A DNA stretch of 64,000 nucleotides from UBA2231 sp964415175. Its GTDB lineage: Bacteria > Elusimicrobiota > Elusimicrobia > Elusimicrobiales > UBA9959. The stretch spans positions 75,534 to 139,533 of the forward strand of contig CAYPYG010000002.1 of the NCBI GenBank assembly GCA_964415175.1, in the 5' to 3' direction. Position 1 is the first letter of the stretch. Every line of letters begins with the position of its first letter. Under the pieces are notes generated by a model. It saw nothing but the letters and a program-made list of their open reading frames with translations, did not search any database and had not been told where the DNA came from. Of the stretch, positions 36,233-44,964 are shown one piece after another. Position numbers and translations under genes: made by a program.

Positions 36233-37591
36233 ATGGACTGGCGGGAGAAACTTTCCTGGATAGACGGTTACGCGGCCGAGATAAAGCCCTACTTCCGCGT
36301 GCGCCGCGACGATCTGCTGCTCATAAAGATACCGAACCAGGCTTACAAGGTGAACGCGCAGGGGCTGAAACTGCTCGAGCACGTCTTCGCCGGACGCAGC
36401 GTGCTGGAGATCCCGCCGAAGTTCCCCGACGAGGAGAAGGTCGCTTCCGACATATGCGAATTCTTCTGCGGCCTGGTCTCGCTCATGAAGGGCCGTTACA
36501 ACGAGGCCCTCGGCCACGGCGGGATCGAGAAGGTCCCCTTCGTCCTGCCCTACAACAAACTGCCGGTGCTCAGCGAAATAGCGGTCACTTACCGCTGCAA
36601 CCTGGCCTGCCGTTTCTGCTACGCCGCCTGCGGCTGCCGCAAGGACCCGTCGGCGGAGGAACTGCCGCCGGCGGACCTGGTCCGCATACTGCGCATCATA
36701 GCGCTGGAGGCGCAGGTCCCGTCGGTCAGCTTCACCGGAGGCGAGCCCTGCCTGCGGCCCGAGCTGCCGGAACTGGTCGCCGAGGCCAAAAAACTCGGCA
36801 TGTGGACCAACCTGATAACCAACGGCACCCTGGTCACGCCGGCGCTTGCCCGCCGGCTGAAGGACGCGGGGCTGGATTCGGCCCAGGTCAGCCTCGAGGC
36901 CGGTTCGGCGGAACTGCACGACAGGATAACGGCCGCGCCGGGCGCTTTCGAAAAATGTCTGGCCGGCGCGCGGAACCTGCGCGCGGCCGGCGTGAGGACG
37001 CATACCAATACCACCGTTTCGGCCCTCAACAAGGACGCTCTGGAGCCGCTGCTCGACGCGGTCAAGGCCCTGGGCTCGGACAAGTTCTCGATGAACATGC
37101 TGATGCCGGTCGGCTCGGCCGACGAGAACATGCGGGAGACCTTCATCTCGTATTCGGAGATCGGCGCGGCCGTGAAGGAGGCCGCCCGGCTGGCGGAGGA
37201 GAGGGGGCTCGAGTTCATGTGGTATTCGCCGACGCCGATGTGCGTCTTCAATCCGGTGCCGCTGGGCCTGGGCAATAAGGGCTGCGCCGCCTGCGACGGC
37301 CTGCTGAGTTCCGCCCCCAACGGCGACCTGCTCCCGTGTTCGAGCTATCCCGAGCCGCTGGGGAACCTGCTGCGCTACGAGGGCCGCTTCCGCGAGCTCT
37401 GGGACGCGGAGAGGCCCGCCTGGTTCCGGAGAAAAGGGTTCGCGCACGCCCTTTGCCGCGGCTGTTCCGACCTGCCGGTCTGCAACGGCGGCTGCCCGCT
37501 GTACTGGGCCAGGGCCGGCCGCGCCGAGCTGGAGAAAGCCGCGCCCGCATACATAGAAGGAGGCAGAGATGCCGTTGTTCCCGCCGCCTGA
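36233..37591 (+). CDS. PqqD-like/radical SAM/SPASM peptide-modifying enzyme
   Basis: A 452-residue cytosolic enzyme from ATG 36233 (TTGGAGACC upstream). Residues ~18-100 form a PqqD-like RiPP recognition element (FRVRRDDLLLIKIPNQAYKVNAQGLKLLEHVFAG...VASDICEFFCGLV). The radical SAM core has the SAM-binding 4Fe-4S ligands C122-x3-C126-x2-C129 (CNLACRFC) followed by FTGGEPCLRPEL. The SPASM region has C351 and C354, NGDLLPCSSY, GNLL, then C408-x2-C411-x5-C417-x3-C421, enough for auxiliary Fe-S clusters. Such enzymes install thioether or C-C crosslinks in peptides. The upstream Cys/His-repeat tail is the obvious candidate substrate (inference). It overlaps the next gene by 23 nt. Confidence 0.9.
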   Translation: MDWREKLSWIDGYAAEIKPYFRVRRDDLLLIKIPNQAYKVNAQGLKLLEHVFAGRSVLEIPPKFPDEEKVASDICEFFCGLVSLMKGRYNEALGHGGIEKVPFVLPYNKLPVLSEIAVTYRCNLACRFCYAACGCRKDPSAEELPPADLVRILRIIALEAQVPSVSFTGGEPCLRPELPELVAEAKKLGMWTNLITNGTLVTPALARRLKDAGLDSAQVSLEAGSAELHDRITAAPGAFEKCLAGARNLRAAGVRTHTNTTVSALNKDALEPLLDAVKALGSDKFSMNMLMPVGSADENMRETFISYSEIGAAVKEAARLAEERGLEFMWYSPTPMCVFNPVPLGLGNKGCAACDGLLSSAPNGDLLPCSSYPEPLGNLLRYEGRFRELWDAERPAWFRRKGFAHALCRGCSDLPVCNGGCPLYWARAGRAELEKAAPAYIEGGRDAVVPAA

Positions 37592-38594
37592 AAAACAGGG
37601 CGAGATAAAGTTCTTCTTCGCCAAGTCCATGCCTTACCGCCTGAGGATGGCGGTGATAACGGCGGCCCTGCTCTCCGGCCTCGCCGTGCAGCTGCTTTTC
37701 TCCTTCTGGACCGGCCTCGTTCTGCTGGCGCTCGCCTCGCTGCTGGGGATAGTGAACGGCTACGACGCGGTCCCCGACCTGAAGTACGGCGTGGAATGGG
37801 CGAGGGTCACTCCGGACGAATACCTCAAGGTCAGGGTCAGGGCCGAGGCGCTCAAAAGCTGGGACCGCGACGCCTTCGATTTCAGCAATCCGGCCGGCCT
37901 GGCCGTGCTGGCGGCCGTCGCCGTCGCCGGGCTGGCGGCATACTTCCTGCTCGCCGTAAAGATGGCGCTGCCCGAGGCCTTCTGGGTCTATCCCGCGCTG
38001 GACGCGGCGGTGATGCTGCTGCCTCTCTGGCTCACCGGCGTGCGCGAGTACCTCAAGCGGGACAAGCTGCTCATCAAGATCAAGCAGTTGCAGGAGATGA
38101 CCCGGCGGCTCGAGGAGCCCAGCGACGTACAGGTATATCCCATGCTGGGGCTCAGGTCCACGACGAAAGGCGGGAAAGTTCCCGATGACGCCAGGCTGAT
38201 GGTCAAGCTGGTCGGCGCGCCGGAGGAGTTCATGGGACTGCAGGTGCAGCTTTCCATAAATTCGGTAAAAGGGACGGATTATCCCTACCTGTACTGCGTG
38301 ATAATAGCCAAAAAAGGCTCGGGATTCTTCGACGGCTTCGAACGCCATAAGGCCCCCGAGGACGCGAGCGCGATGAGCGGCCTCTTCAAGCTGATAGGTT
38401 TGGCCGGTTACGGGCCGGTCTACGAACCGTCCCCGTCGGAAGAGGTCGACGTGCTGGTGATACGCCAGCGCGCCGACCGCAACGGCGGCTACAGCACCGA
38501 CCCCAAACAGGCCTGGAAAATAGTGTCGTCCGCGCTGGACATGGCGCGAGGGCTTTGCGCGGAGGCCGCGAAGCGCCGCGCCGCCGCGGCCTGA
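37569..38594 (+). CDS. Membrane protein of unknown function linked to the radical SAM gene
   Basis: A 341-residue protein whose start (AAGGAGG 6 nt upstream) lies inside the radical SAM gene, so the two are co-translated. Hydrophobic pairs at ~28-60 (VITAALLSGLAVQLLFSFW, GLVLLALASLLGIV) and ~110-155 suggest four transmembrane helices. A charged segment YLKRDKLLIKIKQLQEMTRRLEE leads to a cytosolic alpha/beta C-terminal domain (DARLMVKLVGAPEEFMGLQVQLSINSV, PYLYCVIIAKKG, EVDVLVIRQ). I recognise no family. It probably acts with the repeat-tail membrane protein, for example as a partner or effector subunit (inference from linkage). Confidence 0.72.
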   Translation: MPLFPPPEKQGEIKFFFAKSMPYRLRMAVITAALLSGLAVQLLFSFWTGLVLLALASLLGIVNGYDAVPDLKYGVEWARVTPDEYLKVRVRAEALKSWDRDAFDFSNPAGLAVLAAVAVAGLAAYFLLAVKMALPEAFWVYPALDAAVMLLPLWLTGVREYLKRDKLLIKIKQLQEMTRRLEEPSDVQVYPMLGLRSTTKGGKVPDDARLMVKLVGAPEEFMGLQVQLSINSVKGTDYPYLYCVIIAKKGSGFFDGFERHKAPEDASAMSGLFKLIGLAGYGPVYEPSPSEEVDVLVIRQRADRNGGYSTDPKQAWKIVSSALDMARGLCAEAAKRRAAAA

Positions 38595-38662
38595 ACTTCC
38601 GCCGCGGCCGGGAGGGGCCCGCCCGGCTCCCGGGACGATCCTGTATGCGGGGCCCGTATATT

Positions 38663-38671
38663 TGCTATTTT
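38663..38671 (+). promoter_or_regulatory. Extended -10 promoter (TGCTATTTT) for the peptide transporter operon
   Basis: TGC-TATTTT precedes the ATG at 38690 by 18 nt, giving a leader of about 10 nt with GGAAG as its only ribosome-binding candidate. It heads the five-gene transporter operon. Confidence 0.45.
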
Positions 38672-38689
38672 ATACGGAAGTTTGACCGG

Positions 38690-40498
38690 ATGGTAAAACA
38701 GGGGACCAGCTTGAGGACCATCGCCGCAGCAATACTCCTTTCCACGGTTTTAGCCGCTCCCGCGGCTTCCTTCGACCCCTCCGGCTGGGAGACCAGCCGG
38801 GATTTCCCGCTCATCGGCTCGCCGGAAGCGAAGAAAGGCGGCACGCTGCGCTACTACTGGATGTCCTATCCCCCGACGCTGCGCACCGAAGGCCCCAATT
38901 CCAACCTGTCCACGCTCAACGAGGTCCAGGGCCTCATATACGAGTCGCTCGTAGGCCTTCATCCTGAGACCCTGGAGTATATCCCGGGCCTGGCCGATTA
39001 CTGGAAGATCTCGCAGGACAAGCGCACTTTCTATTTCCATATAAACCCGAAGGCCCGCTGGGCGGACGGCACCCCGGTCACGGCCGACGACGTGGTGGCC
39101 ACCTGGGAATTCCGCGTTCGCAAGGACATAAAGGACCCCTACTCCAACATGATGTGGGACGGCAGTTTCGAGAAGCCCGTCGCCGTCAGCCCTGACGTGG
39201 TCTCCGTGCGCACCAAGAAGGTCCACTGGCGCCTGTTCCTTTATTTCGGGGCCAGCCTGGCCGTATATCCGGCCAGGGAGATGCGCAAGCTGACCGGCGA
39301 GAAATACCTGGAGGACTACAACTGGAAGCTGCAGATGGGCTCCGGGCCCTATGAGCTGAAGGCGGAGGACATAAAGAAGCAGGAGAGCCTCACGCTGACC
39401 CGCCGCAAGGATTACTGGGGCTGGGGCGAGCGCCGCAACACCGGCATGTACAATTTCGACAGGATCGCCTGGCAGGTCATACGCGACGAGGAGCTGGCCT
39501 GGGAGAAGTTCAAGAAGGGCGAACTGGATTACTATGTCGTCAGCAAGGCACAGCGCTGGGCCGAAGAGACCGACTTCGACAAGGTGAAGGACGGCTGGAT
39601 ACAGAAGCGCAAGATCATGACGGGCGCCCCGCAGGGGGCCCACGGCTTCGTCTTCAATATGCGCAAGCCCCCGTTCAACGACCGCAATGTCCGCAAGGCC
39701 TTCGCCTACCTGTTCAACCGCGAGCGCCTGATAGAGAAGCTTTTCTACGGCCAGTACAATTTCATCGACAGCTATTTCCCGGGCAGCATCTGGGCCAACC
39801 CCGACAACCCGAAGATCCGCTATAACCCGCGCATGGCGCGGCTGCTGCTGGCCCGCGCCGGCTGGAAGCACCGCAACAAGGACGGCTGGCTGGTCAACGA
39901 CAAGGGCGAGATCTTCGAGGTGACATTGGAGTACGGCAGCGCCGGCTGGGACAGGATCTTCAAGGTCATCCAGGAGGATTACCAGAGCGCCGGCATCAAG
40001 TTCAACCTGAAGCTGATAGACCCGGCCACGCTGATGAAGAAGGTTGGAGAGCGTAATTTCACTCTTCATTTTCAGAGCTGGGGGGCGATACTTTTTCCCA
40101 ATCCCATAAGCTCCTGGGGTTCCGAGCTGGCGGACACCAGGGACAACAATAATATGCCCGGCTTCAAGAGCAAGGAAGTGGACCGGCTCTGCGCCGAATA
40201 CGACCTGGCCACCGACAGGAAGACCCAGATAAAACTGGTGCGGAAGATCGACGAGCTTATTTTCAGGACCCATCCCTATGCCCTCGCCTGGGGTTCCAGT
40301 TTCAGCCGGGTCATGTATTACGACAAGTTCGGCCACCCGGAGAAGTATTTCTCCAAGATAGGCGACGCCAGCGACATCACCACGCTGTGGTGGCTGGACC
40401 CGGCGAAAGAGAAAGCGCTGGACGCGGCCATCAGCGGCGGGGGGAAGCTGCCCGTCGGGGAAACGGACCACGACCCCTGGAACGCGCCCCGCAAATAA
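38690..40498 (+). CDS. Oligopeptide ABC transporter substrate-binding protein (family 5, YejA-like)
   Basis: A 602-residue exported binding protein, start ATG 38690 with signal peptide ILLSTVLAAPAASF. SBP family 5 motifs are GTLRYYWMSYPPTL, NEVQGLIYESLVG, GLADYWKISQDKRTFYFHI-NPKARWADGTPVTADDVV, and RNVRKAFAYLFNRERLIEKLFYG. It lacks a lipobox, so it is a soluble periplasmic protein. The long C-terminal half and the NPISSWGSE region fit the YejA branch for peptides or microcin C. It is the first gene of the operon; permeases and ATPases follow with overlapping stop/start codons. Confidence 0.9.
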   Translation: MVKQGTSLRTIAAAILLSTVLAAPAASFDPSGWETSRDFPLIGSPEAKKGGTLRYYWMSYPPTLRTEGPNSNLSTLNEVQGLIYESLVGLHPETLEYIPGLADYWKISQDKRTFYFHINPKARWADGTPVTADDVVATWEFRVRKDIKDPYSNMMWDGSFEKPVAVSPDVVSVRTKKVHWRLFLYFGASLAVYPAREMRKLTGEKYLEDYNWKLQMGSGPYELKAEDIKKQESLTLTRRKDYWGWGERRNTGMYNFDRIAWQVIRDEELAWEKFKKGELDYYVVSKAQRWAEETDFDKVKDGWIQKRKIMTGAPQGAHGFVFNMRKPPFNDRNVRKAFAYLFNRERLIEKLFYGQYNFIDSYFPGSIWANPDNPKIRYNPRMARLLLARAGWKHRNKDGWLVNDKGEIFEVTLEYGSAGWDRIFKVIQEDYQSAGIKFNLKLIDPATLMKKVGERNFTLHFQSWGAILFPNPISSWGSELADTRDNNNMPGFKSKEVDRLCAEYDLATDRKTQIKLVRKIDELIFRTHPYALAWGSSFSRVMYYDKFGHPEKYFSKIGDASDITTLWWLDPAKEKALDAAISGGGKLPVGETDHDPWNAPRK

Positions 40499-40502
40499 CT
40501 TT

Positions 40503-41552
40503 ATGCACGGAATGACCACTTATTTCATACGCCGGCTCCTGCTGATACCGGTCACTTTCATAGCCATAACCTTCATGGTCTACTCCGTCCTGCGCGTGGT
40601 GCCCGGCGGCCCGATAGAGCAGGCCCAGCTGCAGATCAAGATGGCCATGATGGGCGAGGGCGGCGGCGGCGCGGCCATGACCGGCGGCGAGGCGGAGCTT
40701 CAGATCCCCGAAGACGCCATGAAGGAACTCAAAGCTTACTATCACCTCGACAAGAGCATTCCCGAGGGCTATGCCCGCTGGCTCTGGGGGATAGTGCGGC
40801 TGGATTTCGGCCGCTCCTACATACACGGGGACCCGGTGCTGGACGTCATCATCTCCAAGTTCCCCATCTCCGTCTATTTCGGCCTGATCGGCTATTTCGC
40901 CTCCTGGATAGTATGCGTGCCGCTGGGCGTCAGCAAGGCGATAAAGCACAAGACCGGCTATGATACGGCGACCTCGGTGCTGGTCTTCATCGGCTATTCC
41001 ATCCCGGGCTTCGTGGCCTGCCTGCTGCTGCTTGTGATGTTCGGCGGCGGCAGTTTCTGGGACCTGGTGCCGCTGGGCGGCTTCCGCTCGGAGAACTGGG
41101 CCGAGCTTTCCTTCTTCGGCAAGGTGCTCGACCAGCTGCATCACACGATAGTGCCGATCATCGGCTACCTGATAGGCGGCTTCGCCTCGATGACGATACT
41201 GATGAAGAACTCGCTGCTCGACAACCTCGGGGCGGACTATGTCCGCACGGCCTTCGCCAAGGGGCTCTCCGAGAAGCGCGTCATCTTCGTCCACGCCATG
41301 CGCAACTCGCTGATCCCGCTCACCGTCGGCATCGGCCAGGCCATAGGCATACTTTTCGCGGGCTCCTTCCTTATAGAGAAGACCTGCAATATCCCCGGCA
41401 TGGGCCTGCTGGGCTACACTTCTATCATACAGCGCGATTACCCGGTCATACTGGGAATACTGGTGTTCGGCGTGCTGATACGCCTGACCGGCAACATATT
41501 CTCCGACGTGATCTGGGCGCTCATCGATCCGCGGATAAGGTTCGGCAAATGA
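40503..41552 (+). CDS. Peptide ABC transporter permease, YejB/OppB type
   Basis: A 349-residue inner-membrane permease with about six helices. N-terminal YFIRRLLLIPVTFIAITFMVYSVLRVVPGGP, IPEGYARWLWGIVRLDFGRSY and the cytosolic EAA loop (YVRTAFAKGLSEKRVIFVHAMRNSLIPL) identify OppB/YejB. A Gly/Met-rich loop (MMGEGGGGAAMTGG) follows helix 1. The first ATG (40503) lacks a clear ribosome binding site; an internal ATG at 40512 is possible. It shares ATGA with the next gene. Confidence 0.92.
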   Translation: MHGMTTYFIRRLLLIPVTFIAITFMVYSVLRVVPGGPIEQAQLQIKMAMMGEGGGGAAMTGGEAELQIPEDAMKELKAYYHLDKSIPEGYARWLWGIVRLDFGRSYIHGDPVLDVIISKFPISVYFGLIGYFASWIVCVPLGVSKAIKHKTGYDTATSVLVFIGYSIPGFVACLLLLVMFGGGSFWDLVPLGGFRSENWAELSFFGKVLDQLHHTIVPIIGYLIGGFASMTILMKNSLLDNLGADYVRTAFAKGLSEKRVIFVHAMRNSLIPLTVGIGQAIGILFAGSFLIEKTCNIPGMGLLGYTSIIQRDYPVILGILVFGVLIRLTGNIFSDVIWALIDPRIRFGK

Positions 41553-42931
41553 TACTCAAGTTCATAGGCGCCGCCCTCGTATTCTACGCCGGCTACCTGC
41601 TGACCCACAGGGCGCTGCCGGCCCTGGTCGTCCGCGCCGGCAAGGCCCTCGGTTTCGACATGAAGCCGGCCCCCCACTGGCAGAAGCGCGTCAAGCGCTT
41701 CAGGACCATGAAGCGCGGCTATTACTCCTTCCTGATAATAACCACGCTCTTCGTGACCTCGTTCTTCCTCGAGTTCCTGGTCAACGGCAAGCCGCTGGTC
41801 ATCCGCTACGAGGGCAATATCGCCTTCCCCGCTTTCCGGGACTGGGCGGACAAGTTCCTGGTCTTCGCCGATCTCAGCCGGATAGACGTGCAGAACCGGT
41901 TCGGCCAGGTCGGCGACGGCCAGGTGGACTACCGCCTTTTCGCCGCCGCGAAAAAGGACCCCGCCGTCTTCGACGGCCAGATCGCCGCGCTGGAGACGGA
42001 GCTCTCCGACATGAAAGAGCAGCTGGCCGGCTACCGCGTCCGGAAGCTCTCGACCGCCGAGGAGAAACAGGATCTCGCGGACCTCGGGGAGATCCTCCCG
42101 GCCATAGAGGCCGACATCTCCCTGCTCCGCGGCGCCAGGGAGTCCTTCGCGGCGGGCAGGGCCTTCATCCTGATGCCGCTCTACCCGTATTCCCCGACCG
42201 AGCACCTGCTCGACAGGACCGGCAGCCCGCCTTACCCGCCCAGCCGCCAGCACATACTCGGCGTGGACGATTCCGCCGCGGACGTCCTGGCGCAGCTGGT
42301 CTACGGCTTCCGCATCTCGCTGTCCTTCGCCCTGATGGTGTCCTTCACGGGGTATGTCATCGGCATCATAATCGGCGGCGTCATGGGCTATTTCGGCGGC
42401 TGGGTGGACATCGTGATACAGCGCTTCATAGAGATCTGGGGCTCGATACCGTTCCTGTTCACGATAATGATAATCGCCTCCATAGTCCAGCCCACTTTCT
42501 GGCTGCTGGCCGGGCTGCTCATCGTGCTGCAGGCCTGGATAGGCATGACCTATTACATGCGCGGCGAGTTCTACCGCGAGAAGGCGCGCGACTACGTCCA
42601 CGCGGCCGAGGCCATGGGCGCGACCGACTGGTCGGTCATGATGAAGCACATACTGCCCAACTCGCTGGTCCCCGTGGTGACCTTCGCTCCTTTCTCGATA
42701 GTCGCCTTCATCGGTTCGCTCGTTTCGCTCGACTACCTCGGCTTCGGCCTCCCGGTGGGCACGCCCAGCTGGGGCTCGCTGCTGAACCAGGGCATGCAGT
42801 ACCTCAAGTACTACCCGAACCTGATCCTCACTCCGTCCATAGCGCTGGCCGTAACGCTGTTCCTGGTGGTGCAGATAGGCGAGGCCGTGCGCGAGGCTTT
42901 CGATCCCAAGGTCTTCTCGAGGTTGCGCTGA
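41549..42931 (+). CDS. Peptide ABC transporter permease, YejE type, with coiled-coil insert
   Basis: A 460-residue permease. After an extra N-terminal helix it has the YejE-like segment RFRTMKRGYYSFLIITTLFVTSFFLEFLVNGKPLVIRYEG. The membrane-domain EAA loop reads YVHAAEAMGATDWSVMMKHILPNSLVP, followed by SLDYLGFGLPVGTPSWGSLLNQG. Between helices, about residues 125-205, is a charged helical insert (ALETELSDMKEQLAGYRVRK...EADISLLRGARESF) predicted to be a periplasmic coiled coil. Common YejE proteins are about 340 residues, so this one is clearly enlarged. The insert may contact the binding protein (inference). Confidence 0.88.
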   Translation: MILKFIGAALVFYAGYLLTHRALPALVVRAGKALGFDMKPAPHWQKRVKRFRTMKRGYYSFLIITTLFVTSFFLEFLVNGKPLVIRYEGNIAFPAFRDWADKFLVFADLSRIDVQNRFGQVGDGQVDYRLFAAAKKDPAVFDGQIAALETELSDMKEQLAGYRVRKLSTAEEKQDLADLGEILPAIEADISLLRGARESFAAGRAFILMPLYPYSPTEHLLDRTGSPPYPPSRQHILGVDDSAADVLAQLVYGFRISLSFALMVSFTGYVIGIIIGGVMGYFGGWVDIVIQRFIEIWGSIPFLFTIMIIASIVQPTFWLLAGLLIVLQAWIGMTYYMRGEFYREKARDYVHAAEAMGATDWSVMMKHILPNSLVPVVTFAPFSIVAFIGSLVSLDYLGFGLPVGTPSWGSLLNQGMQYLKYYPNLILTPSIALAVTLFLVVQIGEAVREAFDPKVFSRLR

Positions 42932-43935
42932 TGTCCGCCGGAAAGAAAAAGCTGCTCGAAGTAAAGGGCCTCGAGACCGTTTTCCATATCGAGGACAGGA
43001 CGGCCAAGGCCGTCAACGGCGTCGATTTCCATATCAACGAGAACGAAGTGCTGGGACTGGTCGGCGAGAGCGGCTGCGGCAAGTCCGTCACCGCGCTGAG
43101 CATCCTGCGCCTCATCCCGGACCCGCCCGGCCGCATAACCAAAGGCGAGATCCTCTTCCGCGGCCGGGACCTGCTCAAGCTCTCTTACCCCGAGATGCGC
43201 GGGATACGCGGCAAGGACATCTCGATGATCTTCCAGGAGCCGATGACCTCGCTCAACCCGGTCTTCTCCGTCGGCTGGCAGCTCAAGGAAGCCATCCGCT
43301 TCCACCAGGACCTGACCGAGAAGCAGGTGGAGGCCCGCGCGGTGGAGATGCTGGGCCTGGTGGGGATCCCGTCCCCCAAGGACCGCCTCAAGGACTACCC
43401 GCACCAGTTCTCCGGCGGCATGCGCCAGCGCGTGATGATAGCCATGGCCCTGGCCTCCGACCCGGCGCTGCTCATCGCCGACGAGCCGACGACCGCGCTG
43501 GACGTCACGATACAGGCGCAGATACTCGACCTCATGCTCGAGGTCAAGAAGAAGACGCGCGACGCGGCCATACTGCTCATCACGCACGACCTCGCCGTCG
43601 TCGCCGAGACCTGCCAGCGCGTGGCCGTCATGTACGGCGGCAGGATACAGGAGATCTCCGGGGTGAAGCCGCTCTTCGACGAGCCGATGCATCCCTACAC
43701 CATAGGCCTGCTGCGCTCGCTGCCGGGCTTCAAGAACGAGGGCCTCGAGCGGCTGCCGGTCATCGAGGGCATGGTCCCCGACATTTTCAGCTTCCCGAAG
43801 GGCTGCAAGTTCAATACGCGCTGCCCGCGGGTCATGGATATCTGCCGCGAGACCGAGCCGGAGTTGATGGAAGTCGCCCCGGGCAGGCAGGTGCGCTGCC
43901 ATCTCTGCAAGGCGCGCAAGGAGGCCGCATCATGA
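42931..43935 (+). CDS. oppD: Peptide ABC transporter ATP-binding protein, OppD type
   Basis: A 334-residue ABC ATPase: Walker A GESGCGKSVTA, Q-loop IFQEPMTSLNP, signature FSGGMRQRVMIAMAL, Walker B LLIADEPTTALDVT, and H-loop LLITHDLAVV. The C-terminal oligopeptide-transporter extension carries CKFNTRCPRVMDICRETEPE, which in this family can bind a 4Fe-4S cluster. The start overlaps the permease stop by one base (TGATG). Confidence 0.95.
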   Translation: MSAGKKKLLEVKGLETVFHIEDRTAKAVNGVDFHINENEVLGLVGESGCGKSVTALSILRLIPDPPGRITKGEILFRGRDLLKLSYPEMRGIRGKDISMIFQEPMTSLNPVFSVGWQLKEAIRFHQDLTEKQVEARAVEMLGLVGIPSPKDRLKDYPHQFSGGMRQRVMIAMALASDPALLIADEPTTALDVTIQAQILDLMLEVKKKTRDAAILLITHDLAVVAETCQRVAVMYGGRIQEISGVKPLFDEPMHPYTIGLLRSLPGFKNEGLERLPVIEGMVPDIFSFPKGCKFNTRCPRVMDICRETEPELMEVAPGRQVRCHLCKARKEAAS

Positions 43936-44933
43936 GCGACAAGCTTCCTCCTTCCAATATCCTGGAGGTCAAGGACCTCAAGGTCCATTACCCGATACAC
44001 GGCGGGCTTTTCCTCAAGAAGATAGGCGAGGTCAAGGCCGTGGACGGCGTTTCTTTCGCCATGAAGCCCGGCGAGACGCTGGGGATGGTGGGCGAGAGCG
44101 GCTGCGGCAAGACGACCGTCGGCAAGGCGCTCATCAGCCTGGCCCCGGTGACCGCCGGCAGCATAATGTTCCCGGACAAGCTCGGCCGGATGACGGATGT
44201 CGCCAACCTGCCCCGCGGGGAGATGCGGCCTTTCCGCTCCCGCATGCAGATGGTCTTCCAGGACCCCTATTCCTCGCTCAACCCGCGCATGTCGGTGGAG
44301 GCCATAATCGAGGAGCCGCTCGATATCCACAAGCCGGACATGAGGCGCAAGGAGAAGAAGGAGAAGGTGGCCTGGCTGCTGGAGAAGGTCGGCCTGCGCT
44401 CCGCCTATGCCTCGCGCTATCCGCACGAATTCTCGGGCGGCCAGCGCCAGCGCATCGGCCTGGCCCGCGCGCTCGCCACCAATCCCGCTTTCATCATAGC
44501 CGACGAGCCGGTGTCCGCGCTGGACGTTTCTATACAGGCGCAGATCATCAACCTGCTGCAGGACCTGCAGGAGGAGTTCAAGCTGACCTATCTCTTCGTC
44601 GCGCACGACCTGGCTGTGGTGGAGCATATCAGCGACCGCATCGCCGTCATGTATCTCGGCAACATGGTGGAGCTCGGCACCAGCGACGAGATCAATAAGA
44701 GGCCGGTACATCCCTATACCAGGGCGCTGCTTTCCGCCGCGCCGCAGCCGAACCCGCACAAGACGCGGGCGGAGCGCATCATCCTCAAGGGCGACGTGCC
44801 CAGCCCCCTCAACAAGCCCTCGGGCTGCGGCTTCCGCACGCGCTGCCCGATAGCCAGGCCCGAGTGCGCGTTCACCGTTCCCGAGTTGGCCGAGAAGTCT
44901 GCCGGCCACTTCGCCGCCTGCCCCTACGTTTGA
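43932..44933 (+). CDS. oppF: Peptide ABC transporter ATP-binding protein, OppF type
   Basis: A 333-residue second ATPase of the heterodimeric pair: Walker A GESGCGKTTVG, Q-loop VFQDPYSSLNP, signature FSGGQRQRIGLARAL, Walker B FIIADEPVSALDVS, and H-loop VAHDLAVVEHI. The C-terminal extension has GCGFRTRCPIARPEC with the family's cysteines. It overlaps oppD by 4 nt (ATGA). OppD and OppF are separate here, unlike the fused YejF of E. coli, although the permeases are YejB/YejE-like. Confidence 0.95.
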   Translation: MSDKLPPSNILEVKDLKVHYPIHGGLFLKKIGEVKAVDGVSFAMKPGETLGMVGESGCGKTTVGKALISLAPVTAGSIMFPDKLGRMTDVANLPRGEMRPFRSRMQMVFQDPYSSLNPRMSVEAIIEEPLDIHKPDMRRKEKKEKVAWLLEKVGLRSAYASRYPHEFSGGQRQRIGLARALATNPAFIIADEPVSALDVSIQAQIINLLQDLQEEFKLTYLFVAHDLAVVEHISDRIAVMYLGNMVELGTSDEINKRPVHPYTRALLSAAPQPNPHKTRAERIILKGDVPSPLNKPSGCGFRTRCPIARPECAFTVPELAEKSAGHFAACPYV

Positions 44934-44964
44934 CCCGTCCGGGCCGGACGAGAAGGAGGAGTTT

